The position numbers and the translations under genes are program-made. A stretch of 53,269 nt of DNA from Eubacterium sp. (GTDB lineage Bacteria > Bacillota > Clostridia > Oscillospirales > Acutalibacteraceae): assembly GCA_022511225.1 (NCBI GenBank), contig JAFLRZ010000013.1, positions 1 through 53,269 on the forward strand, read 5' to 3'. The notes beneath the pieces were generated by a model. The model was not told where the DNA came from and made no database searches. It saw only the letters and a program-made list of their open reading frames with translations. Below are positions 39,781-47,563 of the stretch, in pieces. The first letter of the stretch is position 1. Each line of letters starts with the position of its first letter.

Positions 39781-40965
39781 ATGCCAAGAAAGACAGCTGA
39801 AAACATCAACTCAATTCCAATAGGCCCATTAGGTATTATCGGTATGCCCGGTTGCGAGGAGCTTACTGATAAAATTGATAAATACCTTGTTAAGTGGAGA
39901 AAGACACAGGCTCAAGAACATGCCGAAACAATCGCTTTCTACGGTTATCAGAGGGATACCTATAAGGTTGATATTACTGTTCCGAGGTTCGGAAGCGGTG
40001 AAGGTAAAGCCGTTATCAACGAAACAGTAAGAGGATATGACATATATATTATTGCAGATGTATTTAACTACAGCTGTACTTATAAAATGTATGGACAAAC
40101 TGTACCTAAGTCTCCTGATGATCATTTTGCAGATTTGAAAAGAGTAATCCACGCTCTTTCGTCAAAACCTAAAAGAGTATCTGTCATAATGCCAATGCTT
40201 TATGAAGGCAGACAGCATAAGAGAAGCACAAGAGAATCACTTGACTGTGCTATGGCTTTACAGGAGCTTGTAAATTTAGGAGTAGATAACATCATCACTT
40301 TTGATGCGCATGATCAGAGAGTTCAAAACTCAATTCCTGACGAGTCATTCGAAAATGTAATGCCTACCTACCAGATGATTAAGGCTCTTGTTAATAACGT
40401 TGATGATTTGCGTATTGACAAGGATCATCTTATGATTATATCCCCTGATGAAGGTGCAATGCACAGATGTATCTATTTTGCAACACAGCTTGGTGTTAAT
40501 CTCGGAATGTTTTACAAAAGAAGAGATTACACACGCATTGTAAACGGTAGAAATCCAATTATCGAGCATCAGTACCTCGGTGATTCTGTCGAGGGCAAGG
40601 ACATAATTATCGTAGACGATATGATTTCATCCGGTGAATCAATGCTTGAGGTTGCAAGCAAGCTTAAGAATCTCGGCTGTAACAGAATATTTGTTTGTAC
40701 AACCTTTGGATTATTCTGCAATGGTCTTGAGGTGTTTGATAAAGCATATAATGATGGTGTATTCTATAGGGTGTTTACAACAAACGGTGTATACCAGCCT
40801 GCAGAGCTGCTTGACAGAGAGTGGTACGTAAGCGTAGAGCTTTCAAAGTACACAGCATATTTTATTGATACGTTAAATCACGATATGTCTGTATCTCTCT
40901 TGCTTGATTCTGCAGAAAAAATTAACACCCTTTTGATTAAAAAAGGCTTAAAGGAGGCTGAATAA
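39781..40965 (+). CDS. prs: Ribose-phosphate pyrophosphokinase, divergent long form
   Basis: Makes PRPP from ribose-5-phosphate and ATP for nucleotide, histidine and tryptophan synthesis. The 394-aa protein is longer than the usual 310-320 aa; extra sequence sits at both ends and in loops. Family positions can be aligned: MPMLYEGRQHKRSTRESL for the ATP loop, TFDAHDQRVQ for the metal-binding His-Asp, ISPDEGAMHRC, and the PRPP motif IIIVDDMISSGESM. Consensus GAGAGGAG precedes the ATG. Its stop is one base before the probable start of the next gene. Confidence 0.88.
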   Translation: MPRKTAENINSIPIGPLGIIGMPGCEELTDKIDKYLVKWRKTQAQEHAETIAFYGYQRDTYKVDITVPRFGSGEGKAVINETVRGYDIYIIADVFNYSCTYKMYGQTVPKSPDDHFADLKRVIHALSSKPKRVSVIMPMLYEGRQHKRSTRESLDCAMALQELVNLGVDNIITFDAHDQRVQNSIPDESFENVMPTYQMIKALVNNVDDLRIDKDHLMIISPDEGAMHRCIYFATQLGVNLGMFYKRRDYTRIVNGRNPIIEHQYLGDSVEGKDIIIVDDMISSGESMLEVASKLKNLGCNRIFVCTTFGLFCNGLEVFDKAYNDGVFYRVFTTNGVYQPAELLDREWYVSVELSKYTAYFIDTLNHDMSVSLLLDSAEKINTLLIKKGLKEAE

Positions 40966-40966
40966 T

Positions 40967-41479
40967 ATCAAAAAGTTATCCAAGAAAGCAATAATTGCAA
41001 TATCAGCAGTTCTTGCTGTAATCGTAGCTGTATTAGTAGCAGGTGGAATATACAGCGTTGTCACTGAGCAAACTCCGGGAGAGGCAGTTAAAAGTATCAT
41101 AACGTCGGATGAAGAAAAAATTATAGGAAAATGGCAGAGTCAGGACAATCCAGGCTTGTCAGCATATATCTTTTATGATGATGGACGCTACGATTCTTAT
41201 ATTTCGACAGTGAATTTCTCAGGAAGATATACGATAAAAGGCAATGAGCTTACAATTACAAATCCGAGCACAAATAAGGATATCGTCTTCAAGTACACTG
41301 TTAACAATAAAGAGCTTACTCTTTCGGTAATCGAAGAAGACGGCGAAGCACCAGACGAACCTGAAGTACGTAAGTACGACAGAGTTGACGAGTTAAACCA
41401 GAAATCTGTTGCCGACTTACTTGGAGAAATTGCTAAGAAAAATCAGGATGCTACTGAAACTGCTAATGAAGCAGAATAA
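40967..41479 (+). CDS. membrane-anchored protein of unknown function with an ATC start codon
   Basis: An open frame with a textbook lead: AAGGAGG, nine bases, then ATC AAA AAG TTA. The encoded N-terminus (Met)KKLSKKAIIAISAVLAVIVA is a typical anchor or signal sequence, but the codon at the start position is ATC, and no ATG, GTG or TTG occurs before TTG 41156, which would remove the signal. From ATC it is 170 aa; the outside part (GKWQSQDNPGLSAYIFYDDGRYDSY, SGRYTIKGNELTI) resembles the small beta-barrel DUF5640 type of domain found in Clostridia lipoproteins. Rare start, lost start or sequence error are all possible. Confidence 0.6.
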   Translation: MKKLSKKAIIAISAVLAVIVAVLVAGGIYSVVTEQTPGEAVKSIITSDEEKIIGKWQSQDNPGLSAYIFYDDGRYDSYISTVNFSGRYTIKGNELTITNPSTNKDIVFKYTVNNKELTLSVIEEDGEAPDEPEVRKYDRVDELNQKSVADLLGEIAKKNQDATETANEAE

Positions 41480-41482
41480 TTA

Positions 41483-41525
41483 AAATAGAACAAGACGGTA
41501 TTTTTGCCGTCTTGTTCTATTTTTG
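41483..41525 (+). terminator. terminator after the ATC-start gene
   Basis: A perfect 16-bp stem (41483-41498 with 41507-41522) with an 8-base loop and a T-run. Its 3' arm abuts the spoIIID promoter region. Confidence 0.9.
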
Positions 41526-41545
41526 TGATATGATAAATATACATT
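41514..41545 (+). promoter_or_regulatory. possible sigma-E promoter of spoIIID
   Basis: GTTCTATT (41514-41521) and TATACATT (41538-41545) resemble sigma-E -35 and -10 boxes, but the spacing of 16 is one or two more than usual and the -35 lies in the terminator stem. Offered because spoIIID is sigma-E-dependent in Bacillus; weak. Confidence 0.35.
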
Positions 41546-41565
41546 ACCAAGGCAGGTGATAAAAC

Positions 41566-41832
41566 TTGATTGGTAATGTAGAAAAAAGATGTATAGAGCT
41601 TGGGCATTATATTATTGAAACGAACTCAACTGTCAGACAGGCTGCTACTGTTTTCGGAGTAAGCAAATCTACTGTACATAATGATGTAACAAAAAGATTA
41701 TCTGTTATTAATCCCCTTCTTTGCAAAGAGGTTAAAGAAGTTTTGGATCAAAATAAGGCTGAGAGGCACATCCGCGGCGGAAATGCTACAAAGGAAAAAT
41801 ACAATAAAATGAAAAATATTGATTTTACATAA
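41566..41832 (+). CDS. spoIIID: Sporulation transcription factor SpoIIID
   Basis: A mother-cell regulator that switches sigma-E genes on or off. The 88-aa protein has the helix-turn-helix STVRQAATVFGVSKSTVHNDVTKRL (about residues 20-44) and the basic C-terminal helix ERHIRGGNATKEKYNKMK, both diagnostic. It starts with TTG at 41566, with AGGTGAT upstream. Confidence 0.96.
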   Translation: MIGNVEKRCIELGHYIIETNSTVRQAATVFGVSKSTVHNDVTKRLSVINPLLCKEVKEVLDQNKAERHIRGGNATKEKYNKMKNIDFT

Positions 41833-41877
41833 AAATGGTGCTATTATATTTTCAACAAAATTAAGGAAGTTAAACAT

Positions 41878-42675
41878 ATGAAAATTGGATTTATCGGTTG
41901 CGGCAATATGGCAACAGCTATCGTTAAAGGAATTGTTAGTTCATCAATTGCACTTGGAAGCGACATAAATGTATTTGATATTAATGTTAGTGCCTATGAA
42001 AACCTTGTAAGTGCATATGGTTGTAATAAAATGAACAGTGCCAAGGAGACGGCAAAAAGAAGTGATATTTTATTTCTTGCAGTTAAGCCGAACGTAATTG
42101 CATCAGTGCTTGAGGAGATTGACTTTGAGGCGGCTAATAATAACTGTTTGCTTATATCAATAGCTGCCGGAAAAACAATTGATTTTATTGAAAGTAAATT
42201 AAATAATGAGCACAGAATTGTAAGAGTAATGCCGAATATTAATGCTATGGTTGGTGAAGCGATTTCAGGATACTGTACTAACAAAAACGTAAGCAAAGAT
42301 GATTGCGCAATCGTTGAAAAGCTTCTCAATTCATTCGGAAAATGCCTTAAGCTTGATGAAACTTACTTCCCTGTCTTTGGAGTTATCGGTGGCTGCTCAC
42401 CGGCATTCGCATATATGTTTATCGATGCGCTTGCAAGAGCAGGTGTTAAGAACGGAATGAAAAAGGATGACGCACTTAAAATTGCCGCTCAGGCAGTTTA
42501 TGGCAGTGCAAAAATGATTTTAGAAACCGACGAGCATCCGTATAAGCTTATTGACAATGTATGCTCTCCCGGAGGGACTACGATTGAGGGAGTTACTTCA
42601 CTACAAGCAGACAATTTCGAAAGTGCTGTTCATAATGCAGTGAATAAAGCAATTGAAAAAGATAAAAAGTTATGA
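41878..42675 (+). CDS. proC: Pyrroline-5-carboxylate reductase
   Basis: The last step of proline synthesis, reducing pyrroline-5-carboxylate with NAD(P)H. The 265-aa protein has the N-terminal dinucleotide fold GFIGCGNMATAIVKG, LAVKPNVIASVL, VRVMPNINAMVGEAISGYC, and the C-terminal family signature DNVCSPGGTTIEGVTSL. AAGGAAG lies eight bases before the ATG. Confidence 0.96.
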   Translation: MKIGFIGCGNMATAIVKGIVSSSIALGSDINVFDINVSAYENLVSAYGCNKMNSAKETAKRSDILFLAVKPNVIASVLEEIDFEAANNNCLLISIAAGKTIDFIESKLNNEHRIVRVMPNINAMVGEAISGYCTNKNVSKDDCAIVEKLLNSFGKCLKLDETYFPVFGVIGGCSPAFAYMFIDALARAGVKNGMKKDDALKIAAQAVYGSAKMILETDEHPYKLIDNVCSPGGTTIEGVTSLQADNFESAVHNAVNKAIEKDKKL

Positions 42676-42679
42676 TAAA

Positions 42680-42715
42680 AAAATGGACTTTCATTCTGAA
42701 AGTCCATTTTTTTTA
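42680..42715. terminator. bidirectional terminator between proC and metK
   Basis: A perfect 14-bp stem (42680-42693 with 42697-42710) with a 3-base loop, a T-run on one side and an A-run on the other, so it serves both convergent genes. Confidence 0.92.
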
Positions 42716-43894
42716 TTACAGATATTTTTTTATTTCATCAACCATATCGGTCTTTTCCCAGCTTACGTCGAGGTCTTCTCTGCCCATATGACCGTATGCT
42801 GCAACTGCCTGATAGATAGGCTTTCTCAAGTCAAGTTTATCAATTATAGCAGATGGACGAAGGTCAAAAACCTTATTAACAATTTCACTTATTTCTTCGT
42901 CACTCCTGATGCCTGTACCAAACGTATCAACCATAATCGAAACAGGCTTTGCTACACCGATTGCATACGCAAGCTCAACCTCGCATTTTTCTGCAAGCCT
43001 TGCAGCGACAATATTCTTTGCAACCCATCTTGCAGCATATGCAGCACTTCTGTCAACCTTAGTTGGATCCTTTCCGCTGAAAGCTCCGCCACCGTGACGA
43101 GCATAACCGCCATATGTATCAACTATAATTTTTCTGCCGGTCAAGCCTGAATCGCCGTTTGGACCACCAATAACAAATCTTCCCGTAGGATTTACGTAAA
43201 TCATTGTTTCTTCATCCATAAACTCTGCCGGAACAGTAGTCAAAATGACCTTTTCAATAATATCTTGTCTGAGCTGCTCTATAGTAACGTCTGCACTATG
43301 CTGGCTCGATACAACAACTGCAGTAACCTTAACAGGCTTACCATCCTCGTACTCAACAGTAACCTGAGTTTTACCATCGGCATAAAGATATGGAAGTGTA
43401 CCATTCTCTCTTACCTCAGTAAGCTTAATAGCAAGCTTATGTGCAAGGCTGATTGGAAGAGGCATAAGCTCTTTAGTTTCGTTGCAGGCATAGCCAAACA
43501 TCATACCCTGATCGCCTGCGCCGTTAAGATTATACTCATCATCCTCAAAATTTTTAAGCTCATAGGATTTATCAACACCCATAGCAATATCAGTTGACTG
43601 CTTGTCGATTGCAGTTAAAACAGCACATGTGTTTCCGTTGAAGCCTTTTTTGTCATCGTCATAACCGATATCACACACTGTCTTACGAACAATTGCCGGA
43701 ATATCAACCTGCGCATTTGTAGTAATTTCACCCATAACAAGTACCTGACCTGTTGTGCACGTAGTTTCACAGGCAACGCGGCTCATAGGATCCTGAGCAA
43801 TCATAGCATCAAGAATTGCATCTGATATCTGGTCGCATATTTTATCAGGATGACCTTTAGTTACAGATTCACTTGTAAATAATAATTTTGACAT
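42716..43894 (-). CDS. metK: S-adenosylmethionine synthetase
   Basis: Makes S-adenosylmethionine from ATP and methionine. The 392-aa protein has [21 protein letters not shown] at the N-terminus, the methionine/ATP loop [16 protein letters not shown], the glycine-rich [26 protein letters not shown], and a typical C-terminus. ATG 43894 has AGAGGG upstream; a start six codons earlier is unlikely. A SAM-I riboswitch in the leader lets the product shut off its own transcription. Confidence 0.97.
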   Translation of the reverse strand: MSKLLFTSESVTKGHPDKICDQISDAILDAMIAQDPMSRVACETTCTTGQVLVMGEITTNAQVDIPAIVRKTVCDIGYDDDKKGFNGNTCAVLTAIDKQSTDIAMGVDKSYELKNFEDDEYNLNGAGDQGMMFGYACNETKELMPLPISLAHKLAIKLTEVRENGTLPYLYADGKTQVTVEYEDGKPVKVTAVVVSSQHSADVTIEQLRQDIIEKVILTTVPAEFMDEETMIYVNPTGRFVIGGPNGDSGLTGRKIIVDTYGGYARHGGGAFSGKDPTKVDRSAAYAARWVAKNIVAARLAEKCEVELAYAIGVAKPVSIMVDTFGTGIRSDEEISEIVNKVFDLRPSAIIDKLDLRKPIYQAVAAYGHMGREDLDVSWEKTDMVDEIKKYL

Positions 43895-43930
43895 ATATAT
43901 ACCCTCTTTCATAGCACATTGTTAATTTAA

Positions 43931-43962
43931 TAAAAAAAGCATATGCAATCCAAGCATATGCA
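43931..43962 (-). terminator. riboswitch-controlled terminator before metK
   Basis: Stem GCATATGC/GCATATGC (43961-43954 with 43946-43939), a 7-base loop and seven T on the minus strand, directly after the SAM-I aptamer; the expression platform. Confidence 0.88.
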
Positions 43963-43965
43963 TAA

Positions 43966-44058
43966 AACTTCATCACTCGGATTACCGCAGGTATTAGCAC
44001 CTTACAATAGCAGGTTGCTGTGGCATCATCAGGCCTGTCCTTCAGCCACTCTTGATAA
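43966..44058 (-). promoter_or_regulatory. SAM-I (S-box) riboswitch aptamer
   Basis: Minus-strand reading shows the S-box core in order: ATCAAGAGTGGC, GAAGGACAGGCCTGATGA, CAGCAACCTGC, GGTGCTAATACC, and the closing GAGTGATGAAG that pairs back to P1. With the terminator right after it and metK 70 bases on, this is a transcriptional off-switch: bound SAM stabilises P1 and allows termination. Confidence 0.95.
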
Positions 44059-44080
44059 ATTAAATATTTATTTCAAATAA

Positions 44081-44109
44081 ATAATACAACATCAGTAGCT
44101 TATTGTCAA
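44081..44109 (-). promoter_or_regulatory. sigma-A promoter of metK
   Basis: Minus-strand TTGACA (44109-44104), 17 bases, TATTAT (44086-44081), ahead of the riboswitch. The transcript would start about 15-20 bases before the aptamer. Confidence 0.82.
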
Positions 44110-44122
44110 CAATTTTTATTTT

Positions 44123-44142
44123 GTTTATTATGCACAATAAAC
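44123..44142. promoter_or_regulatory. operator-like inverted repeat
   Basis: GTTTATT, ATGCAC, AATAAAC: perfect 7-base arms around six bases, between the divergent metK and SDR promoters. It could bind a dimeric regulator of either gene. A second dyad TGTGCACA lies at 44179-44186, just before the SDR -35 box. Confidence 0.45.
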
Positions 44143-44189
44143 AGTAACAATTTTTGTAATAAGTGATATCCCCTTTTTTGTGCACATTG

Positions 44190-44218
44190 TTGCATTTTAT
44201 TTATAAATAGTTTATAAT
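44190..44218 (+). promoter_or_regulatory. strong sigma-A promoter of the SDR gene
   Basis: TTGCAT (44190-44195), 17 bases, TATAAT (44213-44218), about 45 bases before the start; followed by a consensus AAAGGAGG ribosome binding site. Confidence 0.8.
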
Positions 44219-44263
44219 TTATAATTGTATAAAATATTTTTTGCTAATAAAGGAGGAACATTT

Positions 44264-45826
44264 ATGGCAAAGAAAACAGTATTCCTTACCGGTGGTACCG
44301 GTAATATGGGTTGGGCTGCTGTTCAGGAAATGATTAAGCATCCAAGCGACATCAATTTAAAGATTCTTGCTCGTAAGAGTGCTAAAAATGAAGAGCTTCT
44401 CAAACCGCTTATGGCAAAGCCAAATGTAAAGATTGTATGGGGTGACCTTACAGATTACGATTCACTTCTTGAGGGCATAACAGGTTCAGATTACGTACTT
44501 CACGTTGGTGGTATGGTATCCCCTGCGGCTGACTGGAAGCCATACAGAACACAGAAGACAAACATCGGTGCAGCAGAGAACATCTGCAAAGCTGTACTTG
44601 CTCAACCGGATCCTGATGCAGTTAAGGTTTGCTATATCGGTACTGTTGCAGAAACAGGTGACCGTAACTATCCTATCCACTGGGGTCGTTGTGGTGACCC
44701 AATCAAGATTTCTGTCTACGACCACTATGCAGTTTCAAAAACTGTTGCTGAGCGTACATTTGTTGAAAGCGGTATCAAAAACTGGGTAGTTATGCGTCAG
44801 TCCGGTATCCTCTATCCTAACATTCTCAAGAATATGGATCCTATTATGTTCCACGTACCAATCAACGGTGTTCTTGAATGGTGTACAGTTGAGGACTCAG
44901 GAAGACTTATGTGTAACCTCGTGCTTGAGGATATGAAGGGTAATCTTGGTGCTGATTTCTGGAATCACTTCTTCAATATCGGTTCAGGTAAAGAGTATAG
45001 AATTTCTAACTATGAATTCGAGCAGCTTATTCTTGGTACTCTCGGTCTTGCAGGACCTGAAAAGCTGTTTGATGCTAACTGGTTTATCACAAAGAACTTC
45101 CACGGTCAGTTCTATGCAGACGGTGACAAGCTTGAGGATTTCCTCCACTTCAGAGAAAATCTTCCTATCAAGGATTATTTCAACAGACTTGCTGATCAGG
45201 TTGAATTCTACTTCAAAATACCAAGATACCTTCCAAAGAATCTCGTAGCTGCAGCTGCTAAGCCATTTATGAAGAAGATTGCATCTACTAAGGACTTTGG
45301 TACTCTTGACTGGGTTGCAACAAAGAATCCTGAAAGAATTTCTGCATATATCGGTACATATGAGGATTGGGAGAAAATTCCAAAGGATTGGAAAGATTAT
45401 GAGATAATCAATTTTGATAAGGACAATTCTGCTGCTGAGCAATTTAAGCTTGATCACGGATATGATGAAAGCAAACCTGAGTCAGAGCTTGATATTGAAG
45501 ATATGAAGCAGGCTGCTAAATTCCGTGGCGGTGAGTGCTTAAGCGAATCAATGACTAAGGGTGATATGGCTACAAAGCTTACTTGGAAGTGTGGCTGCTG
45601 CGGTCATGAGTTCGACGCTTCCCCTGCCCTTATTCTTCTCGGTGGTCACTGGTGTCCTGAATGCTATGTTCCTCAGAAGGCTTGGGACTATGACAAAATT
45701 GCAAAGACAAATCCATTCTTTGCTCAGGTTTGGTATCCTAACCACTCCAAGGAGGAAAGCAACACTTACAAATTTGATGACTTGTTCCAAGTTGACGGTG
45801 TTAAATGGGATGACATAAAGAGATAA
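44264..45826 (+). CDS. NAD-dependent epimerase/dehydratase-like SDR with a C-terminal zinc ribbon
   Basis: A 520-aa protein. Residues 1-320 are an extended short-chain dehydrogenase: cofactor loop FLTGGTGNMGWAA, then catalytic Tyr and Lys in YDHYAVSKTVAERTF. The last 190 residues are unusual: linkers, then KFRGGECLSE...LTWKCGCCGHEFDASPAL...GGHWCPEC, a four-Cys zinc-ribbon or treble-clef module, and YDKIAKTNPFFAQVWYPNHSKEES. Substrate unknown. A strong promoter, consensus AAAGGAGG and a codon choice unlike its neighbours (AAG, GGT, CTT, CGT favoured over AAA, ATA) point to very high expression. Confidence 0.85.
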   Translation: MAKKTVFLTGGTGNMGWAAVQEMIKHPSDINLKILARKSAKNEELLKPLMAKPNVKIVWGDLTDYDSLLEGITGSDYVLHVGGMVSPAADWKPYRTQKTNIGAAENICKAVLAQPDPDAVKVCYIGTVAETGDRNYPIHWGRCGDPIKISVYDHYAVSKTVAERTFVESGIKNWVVMRQSGILYPNILKNMDPIMFHVPINGVLEWCTVEDSGRLMCNLVLEDMKGNLGADFWNHFFNIGSGKEYRISNYEFEQLILGTLGLAGPEKLFDANWFITKNFHGQFYADGDKLEDFLHFRENLPIKDYFNRLADQVEFYFKIPRYLPKNLVAAAAKPFMKKIASTKDFGTLDWVATKNPERISAYIGTYEDWEKIPKDWKDYEIINFDKDNSAAEQFKLDHGYDESKPESELDIEDMKQAAKFRGGECLSESMTKGDMATKLTWKCGCCGHEFDASPALILLGGHWCPECYVPQKAWDYDKIAKTNPFFAQVWYPNHSKEESNTYKFDDLFQVDGVKWDDIKR

Positions 45827-45840
45827 TTTCAATAATACTA

Positions 45841-45870
45841 AATCCCACAATTTACTTGTGGGATTTTTTT
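45841..45870 (+). terminator. terminator after the SDR gene
   Basis: Stem AATCCCACA/TGTGGGATT (45841-45849 with 45857-45865), a 7-base loop and seven T, ending one base before the ribosome binding site of the next gene. Confidence 0.88.
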
Positions 45871-45879
45871 GGTGGTTTT

Positions 45880-47469
45880 ATGAAGTCAATTAAGAAAATA
45901 TTATGTGTCTTTTTATCTTTTATACTGATAGCATTGTACGGATGCTCAATGCTCGAGCAAAAGTCAGGCTTTATTAAAATGGAAAATTTAATATTTAATA
46001 AATACGAATATGTAATTTCAGTTGATATAAAAGATGATACTGCTTTGATTTTTACTTCTTTTTCAAATGACGATGAAAACTATCAGCACAGAATTATAAT
46101 TTATAATCTTCGTTTCAATAAGTTGATTAATCAAACAACAATGAATGATGAAAAACTCTCTCTAAGTGAGTTTAGCGCTGAATTAACAGATGATGAATCA
46201 TTTGCATTATGTGATGTCTGGGAGAAAAAAGCAGATATATATAATTATGATTTTGAGGTTATTCAGGATGGCATTGATTTTAATACAAGTAAAATTTATG
46301 ATTACTCTGAATATTATTCGGAAAAAATTGAAGCCAACTCGCTTATAGAGGATACCTTTGTAACCCAAGAATCGTTTGCTTATGATATTCTCGGAGATAA
46401 TAAGATATTAGTATTCTATGATGACAGTAATAATTTTTATGTTCAGTCTTATAGTGAAAATGAATCAATAATTACTTCATCAGGCAGAAAGATTTTCGTC
46501 TGCAATGAGAGTCGTGATTCTTTAAAATTCGAGATAAGGGACTACTCCTCTTCTATGATAACTAATACTGCTGAAATCCTCTTGGAAGAGCCTACAGATG
46601 AAGATATGACAAGAATACCTTATATAGATGATGTTAGTGAAAAATATCTTGTAGCGCCTATAGTAAGCAATGAAGGCTCACTTGAGTCAATATACTACTG
46701 GAATTACACAATAAATCAATCTGAGCAACCATTTGATGATGGTAAGATCAATTATAATTCAATAGATAAATGTATTAATAATGCTGAAGAAAATCTCGAA
46801 AATAGTTACGAAATTGATGTTGTATTAAATCCGGATACTATTGATGAAGATAAACCGCTTATACCTGAAAAAAATAAACTGATTTTATATCTATCACTGC
46901 TTTACTTAAATGAAACGTTTGAGCAGTTTCCCAAAGGTATGTTTAAGGAAATATATGACTACGAGGATGGATTTGATAGCTTATGTATCTATCTTTGCAA
47001 TTACATAGATGACAATTTCTCTGATGCATATGCAGCAAATATGAACGGCGTAAATTATATTGTTTATTCTACCCGATCTCTTTCCAAAAGTAACATAGCA
47101 CACGAGCTGTTGCACGCTATGGAATATCGAATATGGAAGGTGTGCGGTGAAAAATATGATATTCAGTGGGAGAAGCTTAATCCGCCTGATTTTGAGTACG
47201 TTGGTTATGATGATTACAACAATTACAATGAATACGATGAAGTGGAAAAATATTTTGCAAGGGATTACGGCAGAGCAACAAATTTAGAAGACAGAGCTGT
47301 AACTTTTGAGTATTTATTCAGTTACGGATGCAATAATATATTTCTTGATTGGGAGAAAGACAGTCCTGTTTACAAGAAAGCAGAACTGATTTGTACTTCC
47401 CTTAAGGAAGCTTATCCAAGTATAAAAAATTCCGATAATATCATTTGGGAAAAATATCTAACTGAATAA
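45880..47469 (+). CDS. lipoprotein with an HExxH metallopeptidase motif
   Basis: A 529-aa secreted lipoprotein. The signal peptide ends in a lipobox at ALYGC (Cys about residue 22). The first 300 residues are an uncharacterised beta-rich domain. Near the C-terminus IAHELLHAMEYRIW supplies HELLH, two zinc-binding His and the catalytic Glu. About 60 residues later EDRAVTFEYLF holds Glu residues that could be the third ligand. It belongs to the gluzincin-like type by pattern only; no named family could be fixed. ATG 45880 has GGTGG upstream, next to the SDR terminator, so the gene may rely on read-through or an internal promoter. Confidence 0.8.
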   Translation: MKSIKKILCVFLSFILIALYGCSMLEQKSGFIKMENLIFNKYEYVISVDIKDDTALIFTSFSNDDENYQHRIIIYNLRFNKLINQTTMNDEKLSLSEFSAELTDDESFALCDVWEKKADIYNYDFEVIQDGIDFNTSKIYDYSEYYSEKIEANSLIEDTFVTQESFAYDILGDNKILVFYDDSNNFYVQSYSENESIITSSGRKIFVCNESRDSLKFEIRDYSSSMITNTAEILLEEPTDEDMTRIPYIDDVSEKYLVAPIVSNEGSLESIYYWNYTINQSEQPFDDGKINYNSIDKCINNAEENLENSYEIDVVLNPDTIDEDKPLIPEKNKLILYLSLLYLNETFEQFPKGMFKEIYDYEDGFDSLCIYLCNYIDDNFSDAYAANMNGVNYIVYSTRSLSKSNIAHELLHAMEYRIWKVCGEKYDIQWEKLNPPDFEYVGYDDYNNYNEYDEVEKYFARDYGRATNLEDRAVTFEYLFSYGCNNIFLDWEKDSPVYKKAELICTSLKEAYPSIKNSDNIIWEKYLTE

Positions 47470-47476
47470 AATGATT

Positions 47477-47517
47477 AAGCACAGGAACTCGATATTCCTG
47501 TGCTTTTTCTTGTTTTG
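47477..47517 (+). terminator. terminator after the lipoprotein gene
   Basis: A perfect 10-bp stem (47477-47486 with 47496-47505), 9-base loop, then TTTTCTTGTTTT. Confidence 0.88.
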
Positions 47518-47563
47518 TATAAAGTTTATGCAGGACGTGACTTATGCACCTCTTGTTATATTT

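Noticed and set aside
44984-45457. A 157-codon minus-strand open frame inside the SDR gene
   Set aside because: Codon bias of the SDR strand leaves the complement open; no start signal.
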